Shown here: positions 21,988 to 33,911 of the stretch, piece after piece
Position numbering within the stretch: position 1 is the stretch's first letter
Layout: every line of letters starts with the position of its first letter
DNA from: Durusdinium trenchii
Taxonomy: Eukaryota > Sar > Dinophyceae > Suessiales > Symbiodiniaceae
Length of the DNA stretch: 64,000 nucleotides
Reading direction: 5' to 3'
Assembly: GCA_963970005.1 (NCBI GenBank)
Contig: CAXAMN010005224.1
Location: forward strand, 1,170,186 to 1,234,185
Made by a program: the position numbers and the translations under genes
Notes under the pieces: model-generated
What the model was told of the DNA's origin: nothing
The model's input: the letters and a program-made list of their open reading frames with translations, nothing else
Database searches by the model: none

Positions 21988-22420
21988 CAAGTATGTCGCC
22001 CTTGTTGCCAATGACGCCCTTGAATAGATTGCCTCTTCGTCCTGCGAAAGTTCATGCCTTTGCGCTGCTGCTGAAGCGAGGGGAAGGGCGACCCTCTCAA
22101 AAATAGCATTCCACACGCTTCTGTCGTCTGCGTACGTGTCCTGTATGGGGTGCTGCTGGCACGTGGGGACAGCATGGGCCAGTGGAGAAATCCTTCAGCC
22201 AACGCACCCTTCCATGAACTGTGCACAACATGTTGAACCCATGGGTTCCTTCGCGCTTACGCCAAGCAACATCCGGTCGGAGAAAACCCGGCACGAAGAA
22301 AGTTGAGCGATTGCACGTGCTACCCGTTCAGCCGGCAAATTTGCCTCCAATTCCTGAGCCCGCATTTGAAGCTCAAGAGCCAAAGCCAAGTGCTCCTCCT
22401 CCCTGCTTGTGAGTCGCTCG
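21988..22420 (-). CDS. Hypothetical coiled-coil protein, two exons (22420-22261; 22152-21988)
   Basis: The first exon reads REEEHLALALELQMRAQELE, a typical amphipathic coiled coil, and ends in a GTAAGC donor in phase 0. The second follows a CCAGCAG acceptor in phase 0 and reads DTYADDRSVWNAIFERVALP. Further exons probably lie upstream (22876-22553), where the minus strand is open and reads ISHEQLLLACGSYEET. The 3' end is close to transposon copy 1, which may have cut off the rest of the gene. Confidence 0.55.
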
Positions 22421-23222
22421 CTATCCCCATGCTACAATGAAGATGCACTGGGACAAGCCCCTCTCGTCTGCCCCACAAGTGCATCATGATGCTGTGGGAT
22501 GATGTGGGCGTACATAGCCCTACTCTGCATCAGTTTGCTGGGCTTTACCCAACTAAAAGCCAACTCTGAGCGGTTGAGTTTCTTCGTAACTTCCGCAGGC
22601 CAATAGAAGCTGTTCATGCGAAATACCCTTCTCCTGAGCTAAATCGTCTGTGCAACAAGCGCCTATAGTGAGTCTGATGATATATGGACTTTGACAGACA
22701 TAGAGTTCTTGGTGCATGGTCCTGGTACTGAATGTATATGTGGCTTGCTGCACTTTGAGGAGAAGTGCACCGACATCATCGCTTTTGCATGTGGAGACAT
22801 GCAGTACGAGTAGGAACTGGCAATTTAACACCTCCTGTCCTTGAAGCTCTTGCTTCAGTGGACCCGAGAAAACCAACTCTGAGTTTTATATAGCTTTTTG
22901 CTCCCCGTTGGGGTCTGTCTTGACTTTCCCGGAATCAAACATGCTCAAAGAGTCTCAGTTACTCCAACACCTGCTTGCCATTAATCATTAATCGCTTTGG
23001 CCTGGAGGCGTGCCCAGTACGATTTGCCGAGCGCTAAGCGTCCCAGGCCAAAAGCGAAAAGTTTGCCAGGCAGCTGTACTTACGACATTCCCGGGAAAAA
23101 GCCTGTCACATCGTAGGCTGCAAATGCCCTCAATGCCCCTCTTCCATCTTCTCCTTCTGTTGTCATCGCTCCGGCGGAAAGCTAGAATCAAATGACCTCG
23201 TCTTTGACGCGCGAGACTGACC

Positions 23223-23760
23223 TCAAAGTGCAAAACTCAGGCTCCGATGTAGTGGCACGAACAGCTTCTTAGTCCGCTGATCGCTTGCGTTTTCTCCCAC
23301 ACAGGGATCTGCTGTCCTCCTCCTTTTGGAACGCCGCTCATGCCGGCTTTGATGCTTCTCTGACGGCCCTTGGGCTCTTCTCTCTTGCAAAGTTTGGGAC
23401 GTTGAGACCTCGCGGATAGGCTCGGTGGTATCGCCAGGTGCTGGATCACACTTCCCCTCTCGACTGTCTGCTTCAGTGTCTTTCCGCACGTGAAAGTCCT
23501 CGAGGTGGCTTGGGTGGGCTCGCTTTTGTTGATAGTCCTTGCAATTGAAACGAACTTCAAACACCTTGTCTTTCCAGCCAGTGGGTGCTTGAGTGGTCTC
23601 ACTTCCGGCAACTTCTTCTTCGGCAGACGAAGGACACCGCTGCTCTCTTCCTCCTTTGAGACCTTGGTGGTCTCAAAGCCTCCTGGCCTCCTCTTCTCGG
23701 AGGGCTCTCAACAGTGTTGGAGGTGCCCACGGCTCGGGTGATTTGCAGCGCACGTGCCTG
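23223..23760 (-). CDS. Hypothetical Lys/Arg/Glu-rich exon region, two open frames
   Basis: Two minus-strand frames are open over about 370 bases. One reads FETTKVSKEEESSGVLRLPK at its 5' end; the other reads WKDKVFEVRFNCKDYQQKRA and ends at a TGA at 23223. A spliced gene switching frames near 23575 is the simplest reading, but I could not place the intron. The products would be strongly charged and probably disordered. Confidence 0.4.
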
Positions 23761-24492
23761 GCGGACAGCGCTGATGACCACGTCCCTCAAGGCAGGACTC
23801 CCCCCTGAACGAGAGTTGACTCCTGAGGGATTCTTACCCCAAGCACGCCAGGCACCAGGTGCCCCCTCCATTGGGAGGTGACATCCGGTACCGAGAGCAC
23901 AACGACATGCAAGTCGCGTGAAGACCCTTCCCGGAGCCGCCCGGCTCACTGACCGACGTTGATTTCATATAGAAATATATGCATTCATGCACAATTCAAG
24001 ATCAAGTGAGTGTATGCTCAAACCAAACACTAAGGGGAGTTCAAGCGGCGAAGCACAGTAGTGTGGTTGAGGACCAACAAAAATCTGACCGCCAACAGGG
24101 GGTGCATGTCCATCTCAGTGTATACATCAAGCATCATCAAACTACGTACCTGTCAAACCCATCAACGGTTTCCCGTCTCCTTCCATGGGCAACGGCTCTT
24201 GATTGCTCACATGGCCCTCCGCCGTCACCACCTCAGCGATGAACATCGGGCCCAGCAACATGGTGGTTGACGTCCAGACACTCGAAGCCATTGTCCACCC
24301 ATGTCTGAAAAATAGACTCCAAACTGTTGACTCCAAACTGCACCAAATTGCCCTGCCTGTGGTCAAGTTGGACCTTTGTTAAGCAGTCGTACCATGTATT
24401 TCATTCTACACAAGATAAACATCAGGAGTGAAGAACTATGACAGAACTCTATCCAGCCAAATGATTGCCACCACGAAATGTTCCATAACGCT

Positions 24493-25045
24493 TCATTCAT
24501 GACCCCAAAAATCCCAACCCAACACACACTGATAGGAGGAACCGTTCCGCCGCCAGCGCCTGAAATTCAGCCCCCCCCCGTCACGGGACCAACGCGACTG
24601 GGAAAGTGGGACCAATGCACTGGGCGTGTCCACGAGTTCCTGCTGAAGTGCCGCGATGCGGGTGCCGCGACGGTCGGTTTCTGTTTCGACCTTTTTGGAC
24701 ACCTTTTTGCGAGAAGAAGTGGAGATTTGTGCGGAATCGGCTTTACTAAATCATTTTAAAAAAAGAAACATGCTAAATTTTTAGATCATGCTTTTATAAT
24801 CATCCCTCGAGGTGGTACTTACTTGGTCAGAGCGGGTCGAGCCGCTCGGAGAGCCGGTTTGAGCTATAGGTTGGGAGGCAGTTTAATGGCACCAAACAAT
24901 GTGTAAATATTATGTTTTGTGAAGCAGGCGTTCTCCAAACTACGCAACTGTAATACGGTTTCTGAATCTTCCAAGATTTCCAACCCAATGATTTGCAACC
25001 CTTCCCAGTCTCTTCAAACGTTTCACCACCCCAGCCACCAGTCAT
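24493..25045 (-). CDS. Hypothetical protein, three exons
   Basis: Exons 25045-24944 (ATG), 24863-24823 and 24745-24493 (TGA). Phase 0 at the first join and phase 2 at the second are consistent, and the second donor is a consensus GTAAGT. The last exon reads SAQISTSSRKKVSKKVETET and TRIAALQQELVDTPSALVPL, an amphipathic helix after a basic stretch. The C-terminal 30 residues are Trp- and Arg-rich. A G9 tract lies in the coding strand near 24575. Confidence 0.55.
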
Positions 25046-25091
25046 CCAGTCGACTCAAGCAGTCTCTAGATGTATAAAATATCAACCCCGG

Positions 25092-25191
25092 CCACGCTCC
25101 ATGGGACTGGCATATTTACCTACATTGATCCCTTGAACATTGGGGTGGTTGAAAAGGGGTCAATGTAGGTAAATCCATCCATGGAGTGTCT
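25092..25191. mobile_element. Palindromic MITE-like element, copy 2
   Basis: GCTCCATGGGACTGG and CCATCCATGGAGTGTC bound an inner perfect 14-base inverted repeat, TTTACCTACATTGA / TCAATGTAGGTAAA. The same outer ends occur at 13577 and 45431. It lies just upstream of the three-exon gene at 24493-25045. Confidence 0.6.
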
Positions 25192-26560
25192 GGGAACTCC
25201 AGTCGACTCATCCCTGTCCTCTTGGTCCTGGTCTCTGCGAGGCCCGTGCTCCCTGACCTCCGGGTCCGACCGGTCGGACGTTGGCCGGGTCGGAGCCGTG
25301 CGTTGGCCGGGCCAGGGGGGTGAAGGTCAGGAGGGATCTGGACCGGACACACCACACAAGTTGCATCTTTTTCATGAAAATAACCATATGAACGTTCATT
25401 GGATCTATCCTACCTGGGCCTCAGTGGATGACGATGGTTCAGTTGCAGGCCTTGTTCCAAAATAGTAATCGTTGTTTACTGACTGTTACAGCAGGTAATA
25501 GGACAGACCAAACGTATAAAATAAAACTACACATTGTATGTAGGAATTATATTCATTGAAATAACATGAAATAACTAACACTAGTGGATGAATTATACTT
25601 ATTATTGTAGGATATGTGTATACTGCATATATTCTAGTTGAGTGGATTGTCTCGACATTGGTGGCTTTCGGGGTGCCGATCCACCACCCCGTTGGTCCAA
25701 CACGCTTCCAGGGCAGGCCTCATTTAACCTCTGTTTTGATAGGAAAAGACCATGTTTTGGCTCCAAAACAGGGGTCAATCAGGTCCTGGGAATGTTGTTG
25801 TTTTTTTTGCTTTTTGGACCATAGGTCTCCACAGATTCTTGGGTGTCACACCCCGCGTCAAACTGGAGACGAGATGAGACAAGAACAATGGCCTTTCACT
25901 CAGCCTTTCACCGGTGGAATTCTGTATATGGTTGTGGGTCATGGCACATCATCGCACCAGGATACCTTGACCTACAAGCTACATGGTGGTCGGGCTCCAG
26001 GCGGTAACCCATGACTCGCAGGTGGCATAAAATGAGTCATAGCCATAGCGCACTATGTCCGAGTCCAACCCCGCGGGTTTTTGCGCTGATGTCCGATGAT
26101 CTTTTTCACATGTTTTTCATCAGTTTCAAGAGAAACCTGGATAATAAACAGTGACTTCAGAGTGAACATAAGCCAAAATGTTCTGCAGGGTTTCCGGGGA
26201 TTTCTCTTGTCTCATCTTTGTCTCCTCTGAACCTACAGCAAAGACGTTGACTAAATGACCTGTTTACCCTGTAAAATCACGTAAATGCACGTGACTTTCT
26301 CTTCCCTCCGCCGTTCCGATCCTTTCTCCGTGCCGATGCCGCACGGAAAAAACACGAAGACTGGGCCCCCAGCCAACTTATCTCTCCATTGCATGAAGGC
26401 GGCAATGCAGCACATAAACCTCAGTCTTTCATGGGGCGACCAGGTGACCGGGCGAGCAGGTTGCCTTTGATAGCTGTGTCGTCTAGGATCTTTGGCGGAT
26501 TGATGTGCGGTGAGGTGCTATGATGAGCTGATTGATGTTGGACCATAATTTTGTAGGGAA
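25192..26560. other. Region without a supported gene
   Basis: A GC-rich patch (25200-25340) with direct CGGTCGGACGTTGGCCGGGTCG-type repetition is followed by AT-rich sequence. A 132-codon plus-strand open frame at 25616-26014 has an unusual composition and no splice support, so I do not call it a gene. Confidence 0.35.
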
Positions 26561-26564
26561 GCAC

Positions 26565-26655
26565 ATACCTTCTCAGGAGATACTTGGGCCCTCCAAGCCT
26601 ACATAAATAGTCTCCAATCACCTTCTGAGAAGGTACTTGGATCTCTAGGGATTGT
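26565..26655. mobile_element. ACCTTCTCAGAAGGT inverted-repeat element, copy A
   Basis: About 90 bases with ends TACCTTCTCAG / CTGAGAAGGTA and the interior CCTCCAAGCCTACATAAATA and GTCTCCAATCACCTTCTG. It matches 53692-53783 nearly base for base. Probably a MITE. Confidence 0.62.
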
Positions 26656-26997
26656 ATAATTCAATTATGATGGGAGGAGGAACAATCGTTGCAGAATTAT
26701 TCCCATCCTGAATAGTTTAATGGGAGGGATATGTTTTTATTATTCCGCGAAGTGTGTTATTATTCTACAGTATATATTTGTTTATATGTGTCTATTGTTA
26801 TGCTATTGCTGCCCTTTAACATCCTTGTTCAACCCATGAAACCTTTCTCAAAACCCTTTTTAACACGCATCGATATTAATCTTGTTCTAAACAATTTTTC
26901 AAGGGGTAGTGCGCAAGTCCAGGGCAAGTGAATCGAACGAATTGTTTAGGGGTTAGGAATAGTATAAAGTTTTTTGGCTTCGGGAAACATACCCAGT

Positions 26998-27474
26998 ACC
27001 ACTACGACTACTACTACTACTACTACTACCACTACTACTACTACTACCACCACTACTACTACTACCTACTACCTACTACCTACTACCTACTACCTACTAA
27101 CTACTAACTACTAACTACTAACTACTAACTACTANNNNNNNNNNNNNNNNNNNNNNNNNNNNNNNNNNNNNNNNNNNNNNNNNNNNNNNNNNNNNNNNNN
27201 NNNNNNNNNNNNNNNNNNNNNNNNNNNNNNNNNNNNNNNNNNNNNNNNNNNNNNNNNNNNNNNNNNNNNNNNNNNNNNNNNNNNNNNNNNNNNNNNNNNN
27301 NNNNNNNNNNNNNNNNNNNNNNNNNNNNNNNNNNNNNNNNNNNNNNNNNNNNNNNNNNNNNNNNNNNNNNNNNNNNNNNNNNNNNNNNNNNNNNNNNNNN
27401 NNNNNNNNNNNNNNNNNNNNNNNNNNNNNNNNNNNNNNNNNNNNNNNNNNNNNNNNNNNNNNNNNNNNNNNNNN

Positions 27475-27521
<47 letters not shown>

Positions 27522-27531
27522 TACTACCAGG

Positions 27532-27578
<47 letters not shown>

Positions 27579-27630
27579 GACTACTACTACTACTACTAAT
27601 TACTACTAATTACTACTACTAATTACCACC

Positions 27631-27663
<33 letters not shown>

Positions 27664-27705
27664 TAACGACGACTACCACTTCTTCTTCTACTACTACTAC
27701 TATTC
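26998..27705. repeat. ACT/CTA trinucleotide microsatellite with assembly gap
   Basis: About 370 sequenced bases of ACT, CTA and related CTAA and ACC units on both sides of 340 N (27135-27474). Unit type changes along the array: ACT, then ACTACCT, then ACTAACT before the gap, and plain TAC after it. Confidence 0.9.
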
Positions 27706-28362
27706 AAACCCCGTCCATGGTTTGCTAGGGAGGGGGGTGGACGGTTTACTCTTTAGGATCCAACCTCGATGTGGTCTGAGAGAAAGCGAGCAGAACAGGT
27801 GGCACCGATGTCTGGTGAGATGGTGATAGCTTCCAGACCTCACTGCTGTCGCAGTAGAGTAGCTGGGCATTCTCTTGTGGGCCGATGGTCGTGGCGCGTG
27901 GCGCGAGCACTGCGGGAATTGATTTCAAGCTTGATCGAACGCACAATTTCGAATGTATTTCTTCATGGTCCTGGTACGTTCAAGTCTGTGGAGGTACGTT
28001 CAAGGCCTGCTTGATTGAACTGGTTGCCCCAGAACTGGTGCTGCTACCTTTGGGCCGAGTTGCATCGTGCAAACAGTTGATCTGAATGTAATTCCTTCAG
28101 ATGGCCCATTTTTGTGCACTGTTTTCCCTGGATATTGCAAGAGTATGCTGAGAAACTTGGAGTGGACAAAGCTGAAGCTTACTGTCGGTGCTGACACCGT
28201 AGCCGTCGGCTTTCAACAAACACCCTGGGAGTCCAGGACTATTCTTGCCCCGAGTCGAAGAAGGTCCTTTCGGTGGTCCCCCAACCAAATTTGAAAAACT
28301 GAAAAACAAAAAAAACATGTAAAAAGACCAACACATCATAAACAGGTGGACTATGGTGGACT
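27706..28362. other. Region without a supported gene
   Basis: Follows the microsatellite. Both strands have short open frames around 27769-28294 with no splice-phase support. Confidence 0.3.
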
Positions 28363-28856
28363 TCAGGTCCGGCACAGGTCGACTTCCCAAACCAAGGGAA
28401 CCGGTGACGAGCGACTCCCTCCACTGGGCCGGTCCCACAAGCCGTTCAGCCGCAGGATCCGAAGCTGGCTGTGCTTCGCAGACAGGGCCTGGGCGTGGAG
28501 CTCTTCGCCACGAACGGTGCGGAGACGTGGAGGTTCCAAGGCGGAGGGAGAGCCTTCTGTTTTTGAGCCCAGAAATTCGACATGCTGAAAGGCGAAAGCA
28601 TGAGGGGATGAAAAATACATTGACTATCTAGTTTACGAAGAGGGACGTCGGCAGAAGTCCTGCCCTCTGATCATGTTTGGGTTTCCAGGTTCAATTATCA
28701 CCCTCATGAACACTCACGTCGGACTCACGTTGACCCTCGAGAGTGGATACTTGTCTACTGTTCATTCCTCTTTTAGGACCGCTGCTTTTGGGGTCGTCTG
28801 AAAAAGTGGAACAGTGGCCGTTGGCTCCTCGACCGAGCTCAGGAATGAAAGGAATT
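28363..28856 (-). CDS. Hypothetical protein, two exons (28856-28718; 28584-28363)
   Basis: The first exon follows CTTTAG, reads IPFIPELGRGANGHC and NSRQVSTLEGQRESD, and leaves in phase 0 through a consensus GTGAGT donor (a second GTGAGT lies 15 bases upstream). The second exon follows CCTTTCAG, runs 74 codons to TGA, and reads RTVRGEELHAQALSAKHSQL, an amphipathic helix. No family recognised. Tandem GTGAGT donors could give two isoforms. Confidence 0.52.
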
Positions 28857-30306
28857 CTAAAGCTGGCGGTTTCGAACCACAAACAGCTCCAAAAGAAAAG
28901 AGAAGATCCTACATCCCTGCGGAAGGAGATCCCAGCCCGGGTACGAACGGCTCAGTGGCCTCACAATGAGGTCGTTGGTCGCTGAACCGGTGCGCGATAA
29001 ATAACGGCGCGTTGGTTTGGTCGATCGGTGGGTCTCCCAGGGGCGTAGATTCATGGCTTTTTATGTTGCTGGAGTAGGCTGGGGTGAGAGTGTTAAAAAA
29101 GGCAACATGATGGGTTCCTTACTGGGATGCATGGTGGGCAAATGGCCCAAGGCTTTTTGGGCAGCGCCACAAGACTTGAAACCGATGGTGCCACCCAGTT
29201 CAGCTGCCCCCAGCATCAGGACCCAATGTGTAGATGGCAATGAACTATTCACTATCACAAGTCAATTAATTCTCCAATCTTAACAGTGACTGACTGAGTG
29301 ACTAAATACATCCCCTCTCCACTCGCACAGGGAATTCTCCCAAGGTTCATTGTCCAAGAGAGCCCATGCCCACGGGCCAGAAAAGCCCGGGAGGAGCGAC
29401 CCTGAATTTCATATCCCCAGTCTCCAGCTGTTAGAAGAAGCTTCTCCTACCACCTAAGATCAACTGTTTTCTTTTTCAGGAAATGGACCTGGGTGAGCTA
29501 AACGAGGGCAAGGCAGTGTTGTGTCGAACTCTTCCACACGCACAATGCTCAAAAATACATGGCATCATTTAAGTCCCTTTCTTTCTTCTCTGTGCTGCAT
29601 ATCGTTTAGACCTTAGAGCACCAAAACTGAACACATCGGGAACCAAAACTGAACACATCGACCTTTCTATCACAAGGTCTAAACCTTTAAACCAGTCCAC
29701 CTCACCTCAGGCCTCCCGGCCGCCCCCGCCAGCGCCGAGGCGGTGCCCGACGCAGCCAGAGCTGCGACGAATCGGCTCGGTGGCCGGGTGGTCGTGGCCG
29801 GCCAGGGCGGGTGGCCGGTGGGCCGGTGATGAGTTACACTTGAGCTGATCAAACAAATGCAAAAAACATCTGGCCGGTGGCCGGGTGGAGATGGTTGACC
29901 ACAGCATTACTCACCAACGAAGTGAAGAAAAACATCGACGTTCAGATTTCATGTGACGTCGGGGCCAATGAGGCCATTCACTACAAAATGCATGGCTACA
30001 AGGGCTGGTTTCTTACAAAATGATTGGCTGACGTGTAGTAAAACAAGCATTCTATAACATGCATATAACATGCATATAAATGCCAGATAGATCATGATAG
30101 CAAAACAATGTTTTATAGATTTTTATAGAATGATTTTTCGGAGGCATATGGCAGGCATTCTCACGAAATGCATCTGTTACAACATGGATGGCGACAACGT
30201 TGATACATACCGACATGTCCACCACAAACTTCATACAAAGTTAGGGGCCTAAACGTCATTTCCCATTGCCTATTACAAAAGGGTTGGCCTAAACGTCATT
30301 GTCTTA
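28857..30306. other. Region with weak coding signals
   Basis: The minus strand is open at 29054-28857 (LIVRPLSRSYPGWDLLPQ) directly upstream of the two-exon gene and could hold its first exon. A GC-rich patch of GGCCGGTGG-type repeats lies at about 29735-29890. The rest is AT-rich, with the direct repeat GGCCTAAACGTCATT at about 30246 and 30286. Confidence 0.35.
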
Positions 30307-30589
30307 TCAGAAAAACGCTGTTATAAGGGCCTTGAGGTCACCCATTCTATCGGGGAAATGTTGACGTTGATAGAAAAACACAAATAACACACCCTCTTCG
30401 CAAAGGAAAGTCGTCTGAAAAAGGGACCATGCCATCCAGGGAACCCATGGAAGGCGAGTCGGAGTGTACCCATGTGACCACGTGGAACCTGTCCTGAACA
30501 CAAACATCGCTGGAAAATGGATCTGTCAGGGGACACCTTGAACTCATTTGAGCAAGCTGCGCAACGGCAGCATCATGCAGCATCCACCC
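30307..30589 (-). CDS. Hypothetical protein, two 3' exons (30589-30393; 30346-30307)
   Basis: The first exon follows an ACAATAG acceptor, reads MLHDAAVAQLAQMSSRC and FHVVTWVHSDSPSMGSLDG, and leaves in phase 2. The second begins after CGATAG in the matching phase and ends after 13 codons (MGDLKALITAFF, stop). The intron would be only 46 bases, short even here, so the join is tentative. Confidence 0.45.
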
Positions 30590-32128
30590 CTATTGTTGGA
30601 CACCCTTAGGGGGCCCTGGTGGTTGTTTTGGTGCGAAATCACATCCAGCAGTGTTCTTCGTCAACTCATGGGTTTCTCCTTTTCGACCAACAAAGATTCG
30701 GACATTATCCAGGGATCATTTCTCGGAACCCCGGAGACAGTCCCAACTCAACCACTTAATGATGTAAAGGATCTCAATTGCCCGGAACCGCCAAATCTTT
30801 CTAGTTGGGACTGGGTCTTTAGTATTTATATAGATGTCTCTAGTCTCTAGGAGTCTCTGAATTTCTTCGGCGAATCAAGGCCCGGCGATGTCTTCAGTGT
30901 CTTCCGGCTCTACACTCGTCGCAGCAACAGTAGGGTGCTGAGGCTACTCGTACGTAACTGATTGGGAGGCCTAATGTTTTGCCGAGTTGAACTGACATCT
31001 CAACTCATTGAATGCGACAAAGCTTTGCCCCGATTTCGCCCCGCCATATCACATCTGCAACAATAAGTAAGCTTAGACTACAGTGATCTCAGTAGGTGGC
31101 ACATGGTCCTGAGAAGTGGGTCATAGAGTCATACAGTACAACGTGGGTTCCATCTCAAAATGGACTATGAGATATGAGATTTGTGCCATCTGATTCTTTT
31201 TTGTGGCTCAAAGTGTCCAGCATGGTCCAGCCTGGCCCAGCCATTGGTGTCTTCTTCCGGATCACCCGTTGCTTGGCCGGTACCGCTTCCCCAGCACCGG
31301 TCTGGTCCACGCGTGGAACGCGTGGATGGCGCGCTTTGCTCGGCCTAGCATGGCGTTCACGTCCACCAACTCGTGCAGCTGATCACCGGCCAGGGGCTCC
31401 TGAACACCACCAGGAACCACCGTGGTATGTTTCGGGGCATTTCGGTTGAGGTCACCAGGTCATGATTCTTTGGGAGGTTCAGAAGTGAAGTCCATCTTCC
31501 TGGATTCATTGAGCTGAGCTAGGTGGTACCTTTTAAAACCAGTTGGAGACCTGACAACTGCACTTGGAAAGGTGTCGAAATGCCAACGGTGAAAGCGAAT
31601 CGAATTATGGACACCTTTTTCCGATTCGTGGCGCAGATTTGAGAGATTTGTGAGAGCAGGTTCAATGGCGCAGTTGAGTCCTGCTTTTCCACCTATATAC
31701 AGTAACTCCGGGGAGACTACTTAGCTGTGGGGTATAAGCAATTGACTCAAAGTTCTGCTTGATGATGACAAAAGCCTACGGGACCAACCACTTGTTTCGC
31801 ACTGTGGTGGAAACTGCCGTCGTACACAGAAAGTAATTATCTAGGATATTCTAGCAAGGGCTGCAAACCGTGGGAAGTTCAGAAATTATCGATGTATACA
31901 TAGATGTGTACCACAGGTTGTGCTGAGGAAAATCATAGTAGGCAAAACACAACGTGTTTTTTCCCGTTGAATGATGTATTGCCTAGACATCCTATAGACA
32001 TTGTTTATGGTTGAGATCTGCAGGAGAAGCGTTCTCGGCCTTGCTTTTTATTGGTTCTACTTTGTATTCCTCCCTATGCCCGAGGTTTGACACCTGAAAA
32101 TTCGATCCATGTATAGCAATGAACTCAT
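30590..32128. other. Region without a supported gene
   Basis: Short open frames on both strands, the longest on plus at 31174-31449, without matching splice sites. Nothing else distinctive. Confidence 0.3.
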
Positions 32129-32699
32129 TAATCCCGAGTACCTATTAAAAAACGGACCCCAATTAAAAAAAAGTCATGCCGGATCCCCTAAATTCGGTTT
32201 ATATTTGGTTTTAAATTGCCGCCCTTTCAAGCCGCTACTAAACTACCAACATGGTCGATTTTGGGGGTAGTTTTTTTAATTAGGTTCCCCAAAACTCCAC
32301 CATGACACGCCGCGCTTACACCAGCAGGCTTTCCTTCCCTCAATGGCACGGACTCACGCAAACGCACTTGCCACCGAGGTCATGCAACACCGCATGGCAC
32401 AGCGACATCACCTTTCGAAAGCTTTAGCTTTTAGTCTACTGAAGAATCACTATTCTAATGAAGGTTTTTGTAGGGGAAAAGGAAGACCCTTCGATCTGGC
32501 GGTTTTTTGCATTTTTGATATGAGTTTAATAAAGGATTTTATATAAAATTTTCCTGGATTACTTTTTGGTTTTGAAACTCTTTCCAGGTGACCCTATTTT
32601 GGGCCCCCGATTTCAGGGACCCCCTATTAGAAAAAATGCGACCGAGGTTTCCTTATTAGGGGGGGGGGGTACGTGTTTTTTATTAGGTGGACCGGATTA
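32129..32699. mobile_element. TIR transposon, copy 2 (non-autonomous)
   Basis: Starts TAATCCCGAGTACCTATTAA and ends TTTTTATTAGGTGGACCGGATTA as in copy 1 (21261-21807), again bordered by TA or TTA. About 85-90% similar by eye. It has a 30-base insertion after the left end and 24 bases near 32488 that copy 1 lacks. It lacks about 35 bases present in copy 1 near 21390. The conserved interior CATGACACGCCGCGCTTACA is retained. Confidence 0.68.
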
Positions 32700-33911
32700 G
32701 AAGACACGCCTACCCGTGTCTCCCGTGTGTAACTTTCGTCGTTATTCCAACACGAATTGCCGGACGTTCGATGTGTCTCCATCGTCAGCTATAAAATGTT
32801 GCCCACCAAATCTGATCTTGACCATCTGAGAACTGCCGTAAAATCTGGCAAAACTGAGGTATAGCATGCTATACCTAACAAGAACAGAAGTCAAGATCTT
32901 TGAAACTCAGTTATCTTGTTCTCCCAAAGCTTCGATCTGAGGCACAAACACTCGGGTCTGCCGCGTAGAGCGTCACAGACCTCGACGACTTCGGTGGGAC
33001 GGTAGGACACGTGCTGACCCAATTGATCATTCTTGTGTGCGTATCATACATGCATCTGGTTTGTTTAACCCAAATAGGGGGTTGGTCGGCTGGACCTATG
33101 AAGCTAAACGTTGTGTGATTGGTTGTGGTTGGGTTAGTTGTGTGGATTTGTGTAGCTACAGTGACAACATTGAAGTCTTATCGGTCCTATCTCCCCGAGA
33201 AACATGTCGACGTTCCTGGCAGCTCATGAGTCCCCTCGAGCAACAACGCCTGGTTTGCCTGCATACTTGCCAACACAAGATGTTCTGTGCCAAAACGACA
33301 CCAACAACAAAGCAAACCCAGATGTTGTATGAATACCACACCCCAATCTTGGCCAAACACTTTGTAGAATTGCCTCCATGCCCCAAATAGTCTAAAACCT
33401 CACACACACAATCAATTATGATATAAATTTCAACATCCCCCCTTGTGCGGTGTGTGCAACATACACTGATTGCAAAGGGCCCCCAAGTCAAGTGATCATT
33501 GACACGAGCACTCATTTCACCTTATTTTAGAAGAACTAGTACCAGCATTCACGCGTGGTGTGCAATGTAATTATTAAGGTTAAATTAACAAACATATTAC
33601 ATATATGTACTGTAAGCCATATAGAGGCAAACATGTTGCCATATAATATATTGCCCTGTGATACACTTTGACGCGCCGCTGCAATGATTGACTCCAAACA
33701 GTAAATGCCTCAAATCGCTCGAATGACAGTGGCCAACAAAACCCGACAACAATACAATCAAACCATTCAATCAAGTAGGAGACGCAAACCCAAAACCTAA
33801 TACACAGCCGTCCAGCATTTCCACTGGTTTGGCCTGGAGACCTAGCCAACCATCGCTGTTTTCGTGCCAAGCTGACTTTGACCCAACCATCCATCCCAAC
33901 ATATCCCAACC

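Noticed and set aside
26160..26190. Possible dinoflagellate spliced-leader relict (AGCCAAAATG)
   Set aside because: Only ten bases resemble the reverse complement of the leader core; the flanks do not fit.
28195..28210. CCGTAGCCGTC resembling the start of a spliced leader
   Set aside because: Diverges after CCGTAGCC, so chance similarity.
33037..33390. 118-codon plus-strand frame and its 120-codon minus overlap
   Set aside because: Both strands look equally protein-like and neither has a confirmed splice partner, so no gene was called.
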